DNA of 64,000 bases from JAHEEL01 sp942491345 (GCA_942491345.1 CALOAN010000020.1:1-64000), one strand, 5' to 3'. Shown: positions 38,688 through 48,017, counted from the first letter of the stretch. The notes: generated from the letters alone by a model not told the origin. Made by a program: numbers and translations.

Positions 38688-39090
38688 TTGGAACGTCGAT
38701 GCCTCGCCGATGGATCCATCGATGAGGTCCGCTTTTCGGCATCGGCATCGTCGAACGCCACGATGTCGACGTCGACGGATCGTTCCGCCTCTGCTGGGAG
38801 ATCCCCGGAGATTGATCCGCGAATTGCCTGGCTGCCGATGACGAGGACCTCGGACTCTCCGAGAATGCTCCCGGCTGCACGAACCGCATGGTCGAATTCG
38901 GCGCGTTTCACGTCGCGGCGTCCCGACGCGCAAACTCGTGGTAGACGCGTCTTCGTTCTTGCGGCTCCAACACTCCTGCGAATGGCATCACCTTTCGAGG
39001 TAGCGCCCTCGCTGGCTTGGGACGAGGATGGCCGTGATGATCGCGTCGATGGGGCGGGCCAGAATGTCATCCCACTCGGTGAACAGTCCC
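38688..39090 (-). pseudogene. Decayed copy of the XRE/nucleotidyltransferase pair
   Basis: This block aligns nearly base for base with 44654-45060. On the minus strand it still codes for VKRAEFDHAVRAAGSILGES and LVIGSQAIRGSISGDLPAEA, but one base is missing near 38731-38737, shifting DADAEKADLIDGS into DADAEKRTSSMD. The antitoxin part keeps only degenerate C-terminal codons; its helix-turn-helix is gone. It is wedged between the propeller gene and the large cyclase gene. Confidence 0.85.
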
Positions 39091-39125
39091 GTCGAGGCAG
39101 CTGGATGAGGAATACCAGTGGAGGG

Positions 39126-42100
39126 TCAGACGGCGAGGTCCGCCTCTGCCCCGTTGTCGGGAAGCTTGCTGATGATCCCTTCGAGGAGTAGTCGCAAACC
39201 GTGTTCTTCACAGAACGCACGGGCCCGGTGCGCTGCTTCGAGTGCGACCGGATGCCTCGACCCGAGGGTCGCGGCGAAGATCGCTCGTGAGAGGGCAAGC
39301 GAGTACGGCCACACCACGGTGGACCACAGATCATCGGCGACACCGAATGCACCGATCGCTTCATCTTCGTTCCCACGTATCGCAGCGAGGTATGCCGTAC
39401 CGAGGGCGAGGAGCCCGCGACACGCTCGTCCTCGCGGGAAGCCCTCGGCGACTCTGTCGACGAGGGTCTCGAGCGCGCTGTCGTCCCGCGCCATGGCGGC
39501 GGACAAGATGCCGCCCTCGAGCACATAGGGATACGCGATGTCGACATCGGTGTGGTCCAGGGCGAGGGCAGCAGCATCGCGGTAGTGCTCAACTGCGAGG
39601 AGGCCCCGCACCTTGGCATCGATCGCCGAGACGAAGAGCTGTGGATCGTCGGTGGCGGCGAGCTTGTCCAGAATGCGCATCATGCGTTCGTACGTCGCCT
39701 CGTCATAGCCGTTCCGCAACAGGTCGACGAACGCCTCGACCCGATCGACCGCATCGACGAACAGCTCGGACAACCCCTCGCCGCGAAGCTTGGCGATCCC
39801 GGCGTCGGCCTCATCGAGAAGCCCTGAGTCGATCATTGCCTCGCTCTCGTTGTACCACAGGCGATTCGTCCATGCGCGGCTGCCGGACCGCTCGACGACC
39901 GCCGAGAACTCGGCGAACAGTCCGGGGTCGTAGAGGACATCGTTCACCGTCGAGGAGTAGAGGTTGTTGATCGCCCGCGCCTGAACGAGCGTCAGGTCAT
40001 GGGCACGTGCAAGCTCGATCGTGCCGCGCAGGATCGCCGATCCTTCGAGCCACCGGCCGGCGTTGCCGAGTGCGGAACCCTTGTTTACCAGTGTCTGGAG
40101 GAGCTCCTCGATGAGGTCGAGCCGCTCCATCACCGGAATGGCGGCATCGGCGACGACGATCGACTCGTTCGGCCGATTGGCGAGCATCAGGCCCCGGGAT
40201 GTCTGGGCCGCGAGACGAGCCCAGGTGAGGTCGTCACTCGGCTCGGTCTCCTCATACAGGGGCAGCAGAACCTCGACGCCTTTGTCGGCTTCGAAGTTGC
40301 TGTTGTGCACGGACGCGAGTGCGGTTGCCGCACGGATCTCGAGTTGTCGGTCGCTCTGGCTCCGCGCCCATCGGAGTACCTCCTGGGCCATGGCGATCGA
40401 CTCGCTCGGTCGGTCGGCTCCCTCGAGGGCTTCCGCGATAGCGAGGCGGAGACTCATCGCCTCTCCGTCGTCGGTCGCCATGTCCACCGCTTTGGCATAC
40501 AGGTCGGCGGCCTGGCGATCAGATTGCAGTGCCGCCGCCCTTGCTGCCGCAGCAATGAGGGATCGTCGCGCCTTGTCGGTGAGCTCAACGTTCGTGGGGT
40601 CTGCAGCCGCAGCGTCCGCGTAGTGGCTGGCGACGATTCCAGCGAGTTCCGGATCGTCCAGGGCGGCGAAGCGTGCGGCAATCTCGAGGTGTCGGGTGAC
40701 CCGCTCGGATCGTGACAGCCTGCTGTAGGCGACTTCCCTGATGAGGCTCTGGACGAATCGGTACTGGCCACGCTCCGGAGACCGGGGATCCTCATCGAGT
40801 TCGAGGATTTCGCGTCGGACGAGTTCGCGCAGCGTTGGCTCGAGGTTGACTGGATCCGCCCCGCGCAAGCCGCTCAGGTCTCCAAGGGTGAATGAGAGCC
40901 CCAGGACTGCCGCATCCTGGATGACGGCGACCTGGTCGGGCTGGAGGCGATCCAGCCGAGCCCCGATGATCGCCGCCACCGTGTCCGGGATCGCGAGTTG
41001 CTCGTCTTCGCCGACGAAGTGATATTGAGCGCCGTCGCGGACGAGCTGGCCGGCGTTGAGGAGCATGCGTACGAATTCAACGCCATGGAGCGGAACGCCT
41101 GCGGTGCGCGCCGCGATCCGATCGCAGAGACCGGGTGGTATCCCGGGTGCGAGACCAGCGACCAGTGCGCGCATCGAGTCCTCGTCAAGACGACTCAGGT
41201 GCATGGACAGCGTCCGCTTCTGGCTTGCTGCCCAGTCCGGTCGTCGTTCGAGGAGTTCCGGGCGGGTCAGGCAGAGCACCATGATCGGATGCGCCGTCGT
41301 TCGCTCGACGAGTTCCTCCACGAAATCGAGGAGGCCCTCGTCGGCCCAGTGGAAATCCTCGAAGGCCATCAACACCGTGCCGCGCTGCGACACCGCCTGG
41401 AAGAACGCCCTGAGGGCCGCAAACAGCTCGGATCGTTCCCCCGGGGGCATCGGAGCAAGCCCGATCAGCGCAGCCAATCGGGGCTCGATCCACCGCTGGT
41501 CATCGTCATCAGGCGCGTAGTCGGCAACCATCGTACGGAGCTTCATCCGGCTCTTGGTCGACTCCTCCCCTTCGACGATGCCGGCCCTCTGGCGAACCAT
41601 CTCGCCGAGCGCCCAATACGTGACCCCATCGCCGTAGGAGGGCGACCGTCCGTAGTGGTAGTAGATGTCTTCGCTGATGCCGTCGATGTATCGCAGGAGT
41701 TCCTGGCTGAGTCTCGTCTTTCCGATCCCACCCTCGCCGACGATCGAAACCATGCGGGCTTTGCCTTCCCGCCCGGTTGCATGCAGCTGATCCTTCAGGA
41801 TGCGGAGTTCATCATCCCGCCCGACAAAAGGTCCCTCGCTGAGCTCGCCGCCGCGTCGTGACGACAATGCGACCACCCGTACCGCCTCGTGCACGGCGAC
41901 AGGGATGTCCTTCCCCTTGACATGCTGCTCACCCACTCCTTTGAACTCGACTGCCGATCCCACGAGTTCCTTGGTCGCCTCGCCTACGAAGACACCTCCC
42001 GGCGGGGCGATAGATTGGAGCCGCGACGCAGTGTTGACGAGGTCACCCACAACGAGTCCGTGCGCGTTGCCGCCGGAGCCGACCGATGCCTCACCCGAGA

Positions 42101-42635
42101 GCACCCCTGCTCGGGCGGCGAGCTCGGGGATACCGAGCTCCGATCCGAGTCCCGCCACCATGTCGACGAGCTCGAGCGCAGCGCGAGTAGCCCGTTCCGC
42201 GTCATCCTCGTGGGCGGACACGGCACCCCAGACGCCCATCACAGCGTCGCCGATGAACTTGTCCGTAGTGCCGCCGTGTTGATCGATGATCTCGCGACAT
42301 CGCTCGTAGTATCGGGTGAGCATCGCCCTGACATCCTCGGGATCGCGACCTTCGGAGAACGCGGTGAATCCGACCAGGTCGGCGAAAACGACCGAAACCA
42401 GCCGCCGTTCGCCTCCGTCGTTGACGGGGTCGGCAGCTGGGGCGACCCTCGGTGATGAGGGTGCCGGTGTCGGCGCTCCCGCGGTCAGCGCAGTGCCGCA
42501 GTTGAAACAGAACCGATTTGAGGGATCGTTGGCGGTACCACACGATGAGCATTCCCTGGCGAGCGCATGTCCGCAGCTCGAGCAGAATGCGTGTCCCTCG
42601 GGATTCTCGGACCCGCAGTTCCCACAGTTGATCAT
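39126..42635 (-). CDS. Zinc-ribbon / class III cyclase / STAND ATPase / TPR protein
   Basis: A very large (1169-residue) signalling protein. Two N-terminal zinc ribbons carry CxxC pairs (NCGNCGSENPEGHAFCSSCG and ECSSCGTANDPSNRFCFNCG). A class III adenylate/guanylate cyclase domain follows (about 75-245: SVVFADLVGFTAFSEG, DKFIGDAVMGVWG, GDLVNTASRLQ). Then an AAA-type ATPase: Walker A GEGGIGKTRL, Walker B MAFEDFHWADE. The last 600 residues are helical TPR-like repeats. The cyclase metal Asp residues are present. The ATG at 42635 is preferred because GAGGGG lies six bases upstream; the GTG at 42641 lacks that spacing. It probably makes a cyclic nucleotide under control of the ATPase/TPR part, or uses the domain as a sensor. 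Confidence 0.9.
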   Translation of the reverse strand: MINCGNCGSENPEGHAFCSSCGHALARECSSCGTANDPSNRFCFNCGTALTAGAPTPAPSSPRVAPAADPVNDGGERRLVSVVFADLVGFTAFSEGRDPEDVRAMLTRYYERCREIIDQHGGTTDKFIGDAVMGVWGAVSAHEDDAERATRAALELVDMVAGLGSELGIPELAARAGVLSGEASVGSGGNAHGLVVGDLVNTASRLQSIAPPGGVFVGEATKELVGSAVEFKGVGEQHVKGKDIPVAVHEAVRVVALSSRRGGELSEGPFVGRDDELRILKDQLHATGREGKARMVSIVGEGGIGKTRLSQELLRYIDGISEDIYYHYGRSPSYGDGVTYWALGEMVRQRAGIVEGEESTKSRMKLRTMVADYAPDDDDQRWIEPRLAALIGLAPMPPGERSELFAALRAFFQAVSQRGTVLMAFEDFHWADEGLLDFVEELVERTTAHPIMVLCLTRPELLERRPDWAASQKRTLSMHLSRLDEDSMRALVAGLAPGIPPGLCDRIAARTAGVPLHGVEFVRMLLNAGQLVRDGAQYHFVGEDEQLAIPDTVAAIIGARLDRLQPDQVAVIQDAAVLGLSFTLGDLSGLRGADPVNLEPTLRELVRREILELDEDPRSPERGQYRFVQSLIREVAYSRLSRSERVTRHLEIAARFAALDDPELAGIVASHYADAAAADPTNVELTDKARRSLIAAAARAAALQSDRQAADLYAKAVDMATDDGEAMSLRLAIAEALEGADRPSESIAMAQEVLRWARSQSDRQLEIRAATALASVHNSNFEADKGVEVLLPLYEETEPSDDLTWARLAAQTSRGLMLANRPNESIVVADAAIPVMERLDLIEELLQTLVNKGSALGNAGRWLEGSAILRGTIELARAHDLTLVQARAINNLYSSTVNDVLYDPGLFAEFSAVVERSGSRAWTNRLWYNESEAMIDSGLLDEADAGIAKLRGEGLSELFVDAVDRVEAFVDLLRNGYDEATYERMMRILDKLAATDDPQLFVSAIDAKVRGLLAVEHYRDAAALALDHTDVDIAYPYVLEGGILSAAMARDDSALETLVDRVAEGFPRGRACRGLLALGTAYLAAIRGNEDEAIGAFGVADDLWSTVVWPYSLALSRAIFAATLGSRHPVALEAAHRARAFCEEHGLRLLLEGIISKLPDNGAEADLAV

Positions 42636-43174
42636 CTGCACCCCTCGTCGCTTCAGCGCGCCAGACTATTCGATGGCCGACCCGCCCGCTGCGCATCCGA
42701 GGCCGGAGGCCGGTTTGCCTACCTGGGACCGGCGCTGTCTATCCGAGCGCGATAGTTTGGCGGGACTTGGGCAGTATCCGTGTTCCCCGACATCGGTGGG
42801 TGGATTCGTTGTGATGATGGTCCGAGACGGCAACGAAGAGACGAAGCGCCCGTCGGACTTCGTCCACGACCGCGTGCGGGCGCGCACGGATCGGCTCACC
42901 GACGCCATCGTGACGCTTTCCAACGAACGCGATGCTCCGTGATCGTCCGAGCACCGTCGAGCCAGGCGTTCCGACAAGCGCGGTGTGATCGCTGGTCAGC
43001 GAAATGAGGCCGCCGATAGGTGCAGCGGTTTCGAAGGGTACTCCGAGGCGAAGGCGTCGGCTTCTGCATCGGGAGATACCTCGGATCATTGTTCGGTGCC
43101 GTCGGCGTAGCGAGGAGTAGGTTTGGAGGACCGGGTGTCCGCCCGGCGCCTCGGGATGAGAGGAAGAGTCTGCA
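42636..43174. repeat. 539-base gap with two palindromic elements
   Basis: Copies at 42911-42933 and 42961-42983, with the conserved spacer CGTGATCGTCCGAGCAC at 42938-42954 identical to 31514-31530. A 43-codon plus frame (42811-42942: VRDGNEETKRPSDFVHDRVR...) ends inside the repeat and may be a relic. Confidence 0.55.
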
Positions 43175-43273
43175 ATGCAGCCGAATGCACGAACCGTCTT
43201 GCGAGGCTTTCAGGCCTTCGCCGAAGGCGACATGGCCACGATGAAGTCGTTGTTCGCCGATGATGCCACGTGA
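43175..43273 (+). pseudogene. N-terminal stub of an NTF2/SnoaL-like protein
   Basis: A 32-codon frame, MQPNARTVLRGFQAFAEGDM then ATMKSLFADDAT, is the typical opening of SnoaL-like ketosteroid-isomerase-fold proteins. It stops exactly where the core would begin. GAGGAAGAG precedes the ATG. The stop overlaps the GTG of the next gene by GTGA, so the stub may now serve to couple translation. Confidence 0.6.
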
Positions 43274-44250
43274 CAGTGTTCGGCCGCCTCGACTCGATCT
43301 ATCGGCGCACGGGCGCAAACCTCCCCCTCGGTGACCCGCGGCCGTCCCACGGGGCGGAGATGGAGGGTTACTTCTGGCGAGTCACCGACGTGGCGCACCA
43401 GCGCGTGCTCGTCGTGTTGTGCGGCGTGAACCGACATCCGGATGGTGAATGGGCGACGGTGGCGATCGCTGCGCATCCTGGTGGTTTTGTCCGCGCCGCG
43501 GTGCTCGATGGAGCCGCCGCCGCGTCGGATCGGTTCCTCGTCACTGCGGGTGACGGGGCGTTCATCGCGACTGAGACCGAGGTCCACGTCGACCTCGGTC
43601 CCGATGCTCGTGCCGACCTCTCGTTGAGCAGGCCCGTCACGTGGCCGCTGGCCCTCGGAGGCGGCGGTCTGTTCTCGGCTCTGCCATTTCTCGGCCAGTA
43701 CTGGCATCCGCACCTGCTCGGTGGTGCAGTAGGCGGCACCGCCCGCGTCGGTGATCAGGAGTGGGAGATCATCGACGCCGACGTGTACGCCGAGAAGAAC
43801 TGGGGGGCCGGGTTTCCAGAACGATGGTGGTGGGGTCAGGCCCAAGGCTTCGACCGGCCCGATGTGTGCGTCGCATTCGGCGGGGGCCTCCTGACCGCAG
43901 GACCCCTTTCCGCGCACGTCGGGGGGGTCGTGGTCCGCATCGGAGCCAAGGTGATCCGCCTCGCTCCGCCCTTCTCCCGGGTGCGCAGTGAGACCAACGG
44001 CCAACGGTGGGAAGTGAAGGGTCGCGGCCACGGCTATCGCGTACACATCATCGGACACGGCGTCGGCGAACCACACGTACTGCCCGTACCGCTACCGGCC
44101 CAACGACGCAACGTCGATACCGATTTCGAGTACCTAGCCGGACACCTCTCCCTCGAGGTGACCGGACGCCTCGAGTATCGAGGAGAGAGCAACCTCGCCG
44201 CGTTGGAGATCGGGCACCGACCAACCACTGAGGAGAAGGCCCAGCGTTGA
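43270..44250 (+). CDS. Tocopherol-cyclase-like protein
   Basis: A 326-residue protein. HGAEMEGYFWRVTDVAHQRV near the start and YAEKNWGAGFPERWWWGQAQ in the middle match the tocopherol cyclase family (PF14249), a double-lipocalin-like fold also related to hydroxyneurosporene synthase/AttH. Bacterial members are mostly uncharacterised and act on prenylated lipids or bind lipids. No tocopherol pathway genes are near. The GTG start at 43270 overlaps the NTF2 stub. No signal peptide. Confidence 0.8.
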   Translation: MTVFGRLDSIYRRTGANLPLGDPRPSHGAEMEGYFWRVTDVAHQRVLVVLCGVNRHPDGEWATVAIAAHPGGFVRAAVLDGAAAASDRFLVTAGDGAFIATETEVHVDLGPDARADLSLSRPVTWPLALGGGGLFSALPFLGQYWHPHLLGGAVGGTARVGDQEWEIIDADVYAEKNWGAGFPERWWWGQAQGFDRPDVCVAFGGGLLTAGPLSAHVGGVVVRIGAKVIRLAPPFSRVRSETNGQRWEVKGRGHGYRVHIIGHGVGEPHVLPVPLPAQRRNVDTDFEYLAGHLSLEVTGRLEYRGESNLAALEIGHRPTTEEKAQR

Positions 44251-44596
44251 CGGCTGGCACTATTCGGACCATCGAGCACGCGGCGACCGCTCCGGCCTCA
44301 TCGCCGCGGCCGCGCCGTCGGTGAAGAACCGTGGCCCTCGCGGCCGGAGTCGTCGTCATCGGCGGCCTCGCGACGCGAGTTGCGGCATGGAATCGATCCA
44401 CGACGCACCCGGTGTCGAGCGACGCCGCGCGCCGCCACGCTGGCAGCGACGCAGCCTCCGCCGATCGGTTCACCACACCAACTCGCTACCAACCTGCGGC
44501 GCGGTCAGGTCCGCCGCTGCTCTCGCGTCACTCTTCTGCCTTCGCAAACCGATCAGGTCGCCTGCCGTTGCTGCCCGGCGGGCGTGACTCCGCCAA
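44251..44596 (+). pseudogene. Possible N-terminal relic of an exported protein
   Basis: From GTG 44331 the plus strand reads MALAAGVVVIGGLATRVAAW followed by NRSTTHPVSSDAARRHAGS. This looks like a signal anchor and the start of a membrane-tethered protein, but the frame then becomes low in complexity and runs into the nucleotidyltransferase gene from the other strand. No ribosome-binding site. Confidence 0.3.
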
Positions 44597-44881
44597 CTAT
44601 CTCGCTATTGCGGCTGGGTCGTCGACTCGATCAAGGTTGTGACGGCGGAACGTCTCATGGAACGTCGATGCCTCGCCAATGGATCCGTCGATGAGGTCTG
44701 CCTTCTTGGCATCGGCGTCGTTGAATGCCACGATGTCGACCTCGACGGATCGTTCCGCTTCCGCTGGGAGATCTCCGGAGATTGAGCCGTGGATGGCCTG
44801 GCTGCCGATGACGAGGATCTCGGTCTCGCCGAGAATGCTGCCGGCCGCGCGAATCGCGTGGTCGAATTCGGCGCGTTTCAT
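44597..44881 (-). CDS. Nucleotidyltransferase-like protein, probably C-terminally truncated
   Basis: A 94-residue protein (MKRAEFDHAIRAAGSILGET, then ILVIGSQAIHGS) of a family of actinobacterial nucleotidyltransferase-fold proteins that usually run to about 180 residues after an XRE partner. GSQAI is the helix after the first strand and VEVDIVAF carries the catalytic-type acidic residues. Family sequence ends around FHETF; the last 15 residues are unrelated. The decayed copy at 38688-39090 diverges from this one at the same place. ATGA overlap with the XRE gene. Possible toxin of a toxin-antitoxin pair, perhaps inactive. Confidence 0.7.
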   Translation of the reverse strand: MKRAEFDHAIRAAGSILGETEILVIGSQAIHGSISGDLPAEAERSVEVDIVAFNDADAKKADLIDGSIGEASTFHETFRRHNLDRVDDPAAIAR

Positions 44882-45381
44882 GCCGCGGCGTCCCGACGCG
44901 CGAACTCGCGGTAGACCCGTGTTCGTTCGCGCGGCTCCAGGACACCGGCGAATGGCGTCACCTTGCGCAGGTCACGAGCCCGCAGGCTCGGGTCCAGCAT
45001 GGCGGCGACGATCGCCTCGACGGGGCGGGTCAGGATGTCATCCCACTCGGTGAACAGTTCGGCGGCCTGTGGGTTGCGGGTTCGCATGGCGGTCAAGTTA
45101 CGTCGCGCACGGTCGAGTGTCTCGACAGGGTGTGCTTTGAGGTGATCGGCGATGGCGCGATGGAGCGCCAGGCTGCGCCGATCCTCTCGCGTCATGGCCG
45201 GGGGGAACACCACCACCGATTCGAGGCCCACCGCACGAGCCATGCGGGACAAGGTCCTGAGCGTGGGGCTCTTTGTTCCGGATTCGTATGCAGCAATCGT
45301 TGGCTGCGACGTACCGGCAGCGCGTGCGAGCTCGGCCTGCGTTAGGCCGACTGTGCGGCGGAGTTCTCGAACGGCTTCCAT
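44878..45381 (-). CDS. XRE-family regulator, probable antitoxin
   Basis: A 167-residue protein with an N-terminal helix-turn-helix (residues 5-60: LTQAELARAAGTSQPTIAAY, ESGTKSPTLRTLSRMARAVG). The C-terminal part (LELHRAIADHLKAHP-like, then AELFTEWDDILTRPVEAIVA) is typical of the XRE partner of this nucleotidyltransferase family. The ATG at 45381 lies four bases from a perfect palindrome that covers the -10 box, so autorepression is strongly suggested. Translationally coupled to the nucleotidyltransferase. Confidence 0.88.
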   Translation of the reverse strand: MEAVRELRRTVGLTQAELARAAGTSQPTIAAYESGTKSPTLRTLSRMARAVGLESVVVFPPAMTREDRRSLALHRAIADHLKAHPVETLDRARRNLTAMRTRNPQAAELFTEWDDILTRPVEAIVAAMLDPSLRARDLRKVTPFAGVLEPRERTRVYREFARRDAAA

Positions 45382-45418
45382 AGCTCAGATTATATCTGAA
45401 AGGATATAGCCATGTCCA
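45382..45418 (-). promoter_or_regulatory. Promoter and operator palindrome of the XRE/nucleotidyltransferase pair
   Basis: On the minus strand, TGGACA (45413-45418) and a perfect TATAAT (45389-45394) are 18 bases apart. TCAGAT-TAT-ATCTGA (45385-45399) is a perfect 15-base palindrome covering the -10 box. The start codon is seven bases after the -10, so the transcript is probably leaderless. The symmetry and position point to binding of the encoded XRE dimer. Confidence 0.75.
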
Positions 45419-45514
45419 CTACTGCTTGTCGCGAATGATGGCGAGAACGCAGCGATGTGCAGCATGGAATACCGCTTGTCTCGTCGCTGCAAGGTGGAAC
45501 TCCCACGGTGCCCC

Positions 45515-45597
45515 GCTTCTTGGTGGAAGCGTCGATTTGGGAGATCTTGCCCTGTTCCCGGCGGCGGATTGCGACGCCGCATGACCAACGCCTCGTG
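45515..45597. repeat. 82-base mosaic repeat, second copy
   Basis: Counterpart of 4579-4660, about 85% identical. The left palindrome arm is decayed (CCCCGCTTC), the right arm GAAGCGTCG intact. The rest of 45419-45731 shows no gene. Confidence 0.7.
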
Positions 45598-45731
45598 TCA
45601 GACGATCGACCGGTTCCGGAGCGAAGCTTTCCGCCAGGTGCATCGAGTCGCAACGTATCCGGTGCCACAGAAGCGGGCAAAGACCCCCCGGGTATGGGCG
45701 GGCGGGAGTGGGGCCGAGTGCGGGCGGATGT

Positions 45732-48017
45732 CTACGGCGATGATGGTGCGAGGAGCTGAGTCCACTCGCCTGTCGCAAGGTCGACCGTCCAGATGTCGTT
45801 GGTGGCGTCGGACCACCAGTCTCCGTGGACGCCGTTGATGAGGACGAGTTGATTGTTGGTCGGATCGCCGACGACAGCACCGAACGCGACGTACCGGCTC
45901 GGTAGCTCCGCTGGCGTTTCGTACCAGACCCATGTGGAAGCCGGGCTGTCGAATCCGGCTACTCCCAGGGTTCCGCTGAAGTGGCCGTAGACATAAACCG
46001 TGTCGCCGCCGGGGCCGTAGACGCTGCCCGGCCAACCCAGGTCGACGATCCCGGTCGGATGGCCGGTGGCGTCGAATGTGGTTTCCCCGGTGCGCGGGTT
46101 GATGAGGATGGTCGTCGGGTCCGAACCGATGTAGGTCGTGAGGATCAGCGAGTCGATGGCTGCGGAGTAGCCGAGAAGATCGATCTGGGTGCAGCACGGG
46201 GTATCTCGATCGATCGCGATTGGTCCGAGCAGGGCCCATGTGTTGGTGTCGACGTCGTAGGCCCACAGATCCCACGCCTCCGAATCGTATCGATCCATGG
46301 TTGAGGTGATGACAAGCCCGGAGACGGGGTCGTAGACGGCGCCGTACGGGACGATGAGGCCGTCGTCGAGTCCGATCACGTCGTTGGTCGGCTGTGTCCA
46401 GGTGTTGGTGTTGGCGTCGTAGACCGAGATGTGTTCGAAGCCGAGGGCGATGGTGACATCAGAGTCGACGTCGTAGACCAGTCCGGCGCTGAGCTCACCG
46501 ATCAGCGCCCCGGTCGGGTTCATGCGAAGCCACGTATTTGCACAGACGTCGAAGGTCCAGGTTTCACCGAGGGTGTCCACATAAACGATGCGGCCGGCGT
46601 GTTGGTCGAACGCTGCGGCCAGGTTGCCTGTCCAGCCCGCCGCGGGGCGCTCCTGGTCGGCCGGACCGGGAGTGTCCGGATCGGTGCCGGGCGGGCAGGA
46701 CGCGGCGGGTGGGACCGGTTTGGCTTGTGTGGTCGCCAGGATGGGATTCCACGTCCCTGCCGGGCCGATCACGGTGGTAGTGGGGGAAACTGTCTCATTG
46801 GCGGGCATTTCGAGCCGGGTGATGTCGACGCCGTCGAAGCCGATCACACCACCGTCCCGGGCCGGCATCCACAGCGTCCCGGAGGCGTCCACCGTGGCGA
46901 ACATGCCTAACCCGGCCACGCCCGGGAAGGCCGTCCAGGTATCGCCGTCGAATCGGGAAACACCATTCTGATGAATCGCCCAGACCGTCCCGTCGGCACC
47001 GACCGCCACGTCGGGCACATCGTCGAGCAATCCTTCAGCGGTGGTGTAGACGGTCCAGGTCGACCCGTCGAACCGGGCCACGCCAGCGCCCGGGGAACCG
47101 TCACCGCTCACCGAACCTACCCACACTGTTCCATCGGGAGCAGCGGCCACGGTGCCGCTCAACGGGGCGGGAAGACCATCGTCGCTCGTGTAGTGAGTCC
47201 AGTTGGCACCGTCGAACGCAAAGACACCCTGACTCCCGTGGGTTCCCGCCCATACGGTTCCATCCGCAGCGACATCAAGAAACGCCGTCCACGGCACGGC
47301 GACGCCCTGGTCGAGCGACAGAGGGGCCTCGAATTGCTGCCACTCCGATCCGTCGAAACGCGCCAGATCGCGTTCCCCATACGCGGTCCAGACCGCCCCG
47401 TCCGGGCCGACGGCCATCGGTCCTTCGGAGCGTGGCGCCGAGAAAGTGGTCCAGGAGCCGTCGAATCGGGCGATCCATCCAGATCCCCCCGTCCACACGG
47501 TCCCGTTCGATCCGACCACAACCCGGAACGCATCGTCGGCGGGTAGCCCGTCGTCGGTCGTATACACCGTTGGGGTTCCGCTCGTGACATCCCAACGGAC
47601 TACACCGCCATCCGCCGCCGCCCACAGGCTCCCGTCGGGAGCCACGGACACATACCCGACGTCATATGCAGCCGGCTCGTCCGGCAACGGGGCGGTCGTC
47701 GTGGAGGGAGATGGCTCATCGATGAAGTCGGGTTGGCCGTTGCTCAAGAGCAACACGCCGCCGACGACCCCCAGCACCAGCAGACATGCCGCCACGAACA
47801 CGACCACCGGCTTCACCCATCTACGTGAAGGTCTCCGAAGCGGTCCGCTGGTGGTTGTTTCTGGGCGTTGCAGCGTCGCGCTGAGACGGTCCGTCCCTTG
47901 CTGGATCAGGAGCGCCACGGCGGCGGACTGGTCAGAGCCGATCAAGTCGGAGGGCTGCGGTAGCGGGTTGGCATCCCGCACTGCGGCTTCGAGTCGGCTG
48001 AGATCTTCAGACCTCAC
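45732..48017 (-). CDS. Membrane-anchored propeller protein cotranscribed with an ECF sigma factor
   Basis: A 761-residue protein. About 60 cytoplasmic residues (LSRLEAAVRDANPLPQPSDL...) precede a transmembrane helix (VKPVVVFVAACLLVLGVVGG) and a Thr/Pro linker. The outer part holds two beta-propellers: an N-terminal one of repeats ending in GTVWxG or SLWAA with WTxYTT (two-component-regulator-propeller type, about 115-410) and a C-terminal Kelch-like one (about 490-755: NTWLRMNP, NTWTQPTND, EWTQLLAP). GTG at 48017 is chosen from the start of homology; it overlaps the sigma gene by 11 bases. The build, a cytoplasmic tail joined to an extracellular sensor, matches proteins that partner ECF sigma factors; an anti-sigma role is inference, as no zinc-binding HxxxCxxC motif is seen. 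Confidence 0.8.
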   Translation of the reverse strand: MRSEDLSRLEAAVRDANPLPQPSDLIGSDQSAAVALLIQQGTDRLSATLQRPETTTSGPLRRPSRRWVKPVVVFVAACLLVLGVVGGVLLLSNGQPDFIDEPSPSTTTAPLPDEPAAYDVGYVSVAPDGSLWAAADGGVVRWDVTSGTPTVYTTDDGLPADDAFRVVVGSNGTVWTGGSGWIARFDGSWTTFSAPRSEGPMAVGPDGAVWTAYGERDLARFDGSEWQQFEAPLSLDQGVAVPWTAFLDVAADGTVWAGTHGSQGVFAFDGANWTHYTSDDGLPAPLSGTVAAAPDGTVWVGSVSGDGSPGAGVARFDGSTWTVYTTAEGLLDDVPDVAVGADGTVWAIHQNGVSRFDGDTWTAFPGVAGLGMFATVDASGTLWMPARDGGVIGFDGVDITRLEMPANETVSPTTTVIGPAGTWNPILATTQAKPVPPAASCPPGTDPDTPGPADQERPAAGWTGNLAAAFDQHAGRIVYVDTLGETWTFDVCANTWLRMNPTGALIGELSAGLVYDVDSDVTIALGFEHISVYDANTNTWTQPTNDVIGLDDGLIVPYGAVYDPVSGLVITSTMDRYDSEAWDLWAYDVDTNTWALLGPIAIDRDTPCCTQIDLLGYSAAIDSLILTTYIGSDPTTILINPRTGETTFDATGHPTGIVDLGWPGSVYGPGGDTVYVYGHFSGTLGVAGFDSPASTWVWYETPAELPSRYVAFGAVVGDPTNNQLVLINGVHGDWWSDATNDIWTVDLATGEWTQLLAPSSP

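Noticed and set aside
38129..39619. 496-codon minus-strand frame
   Set aside because: It joins an antisense shadow of two genes with the real but frameshifted nucleotidyltransferase relic; not one gene.
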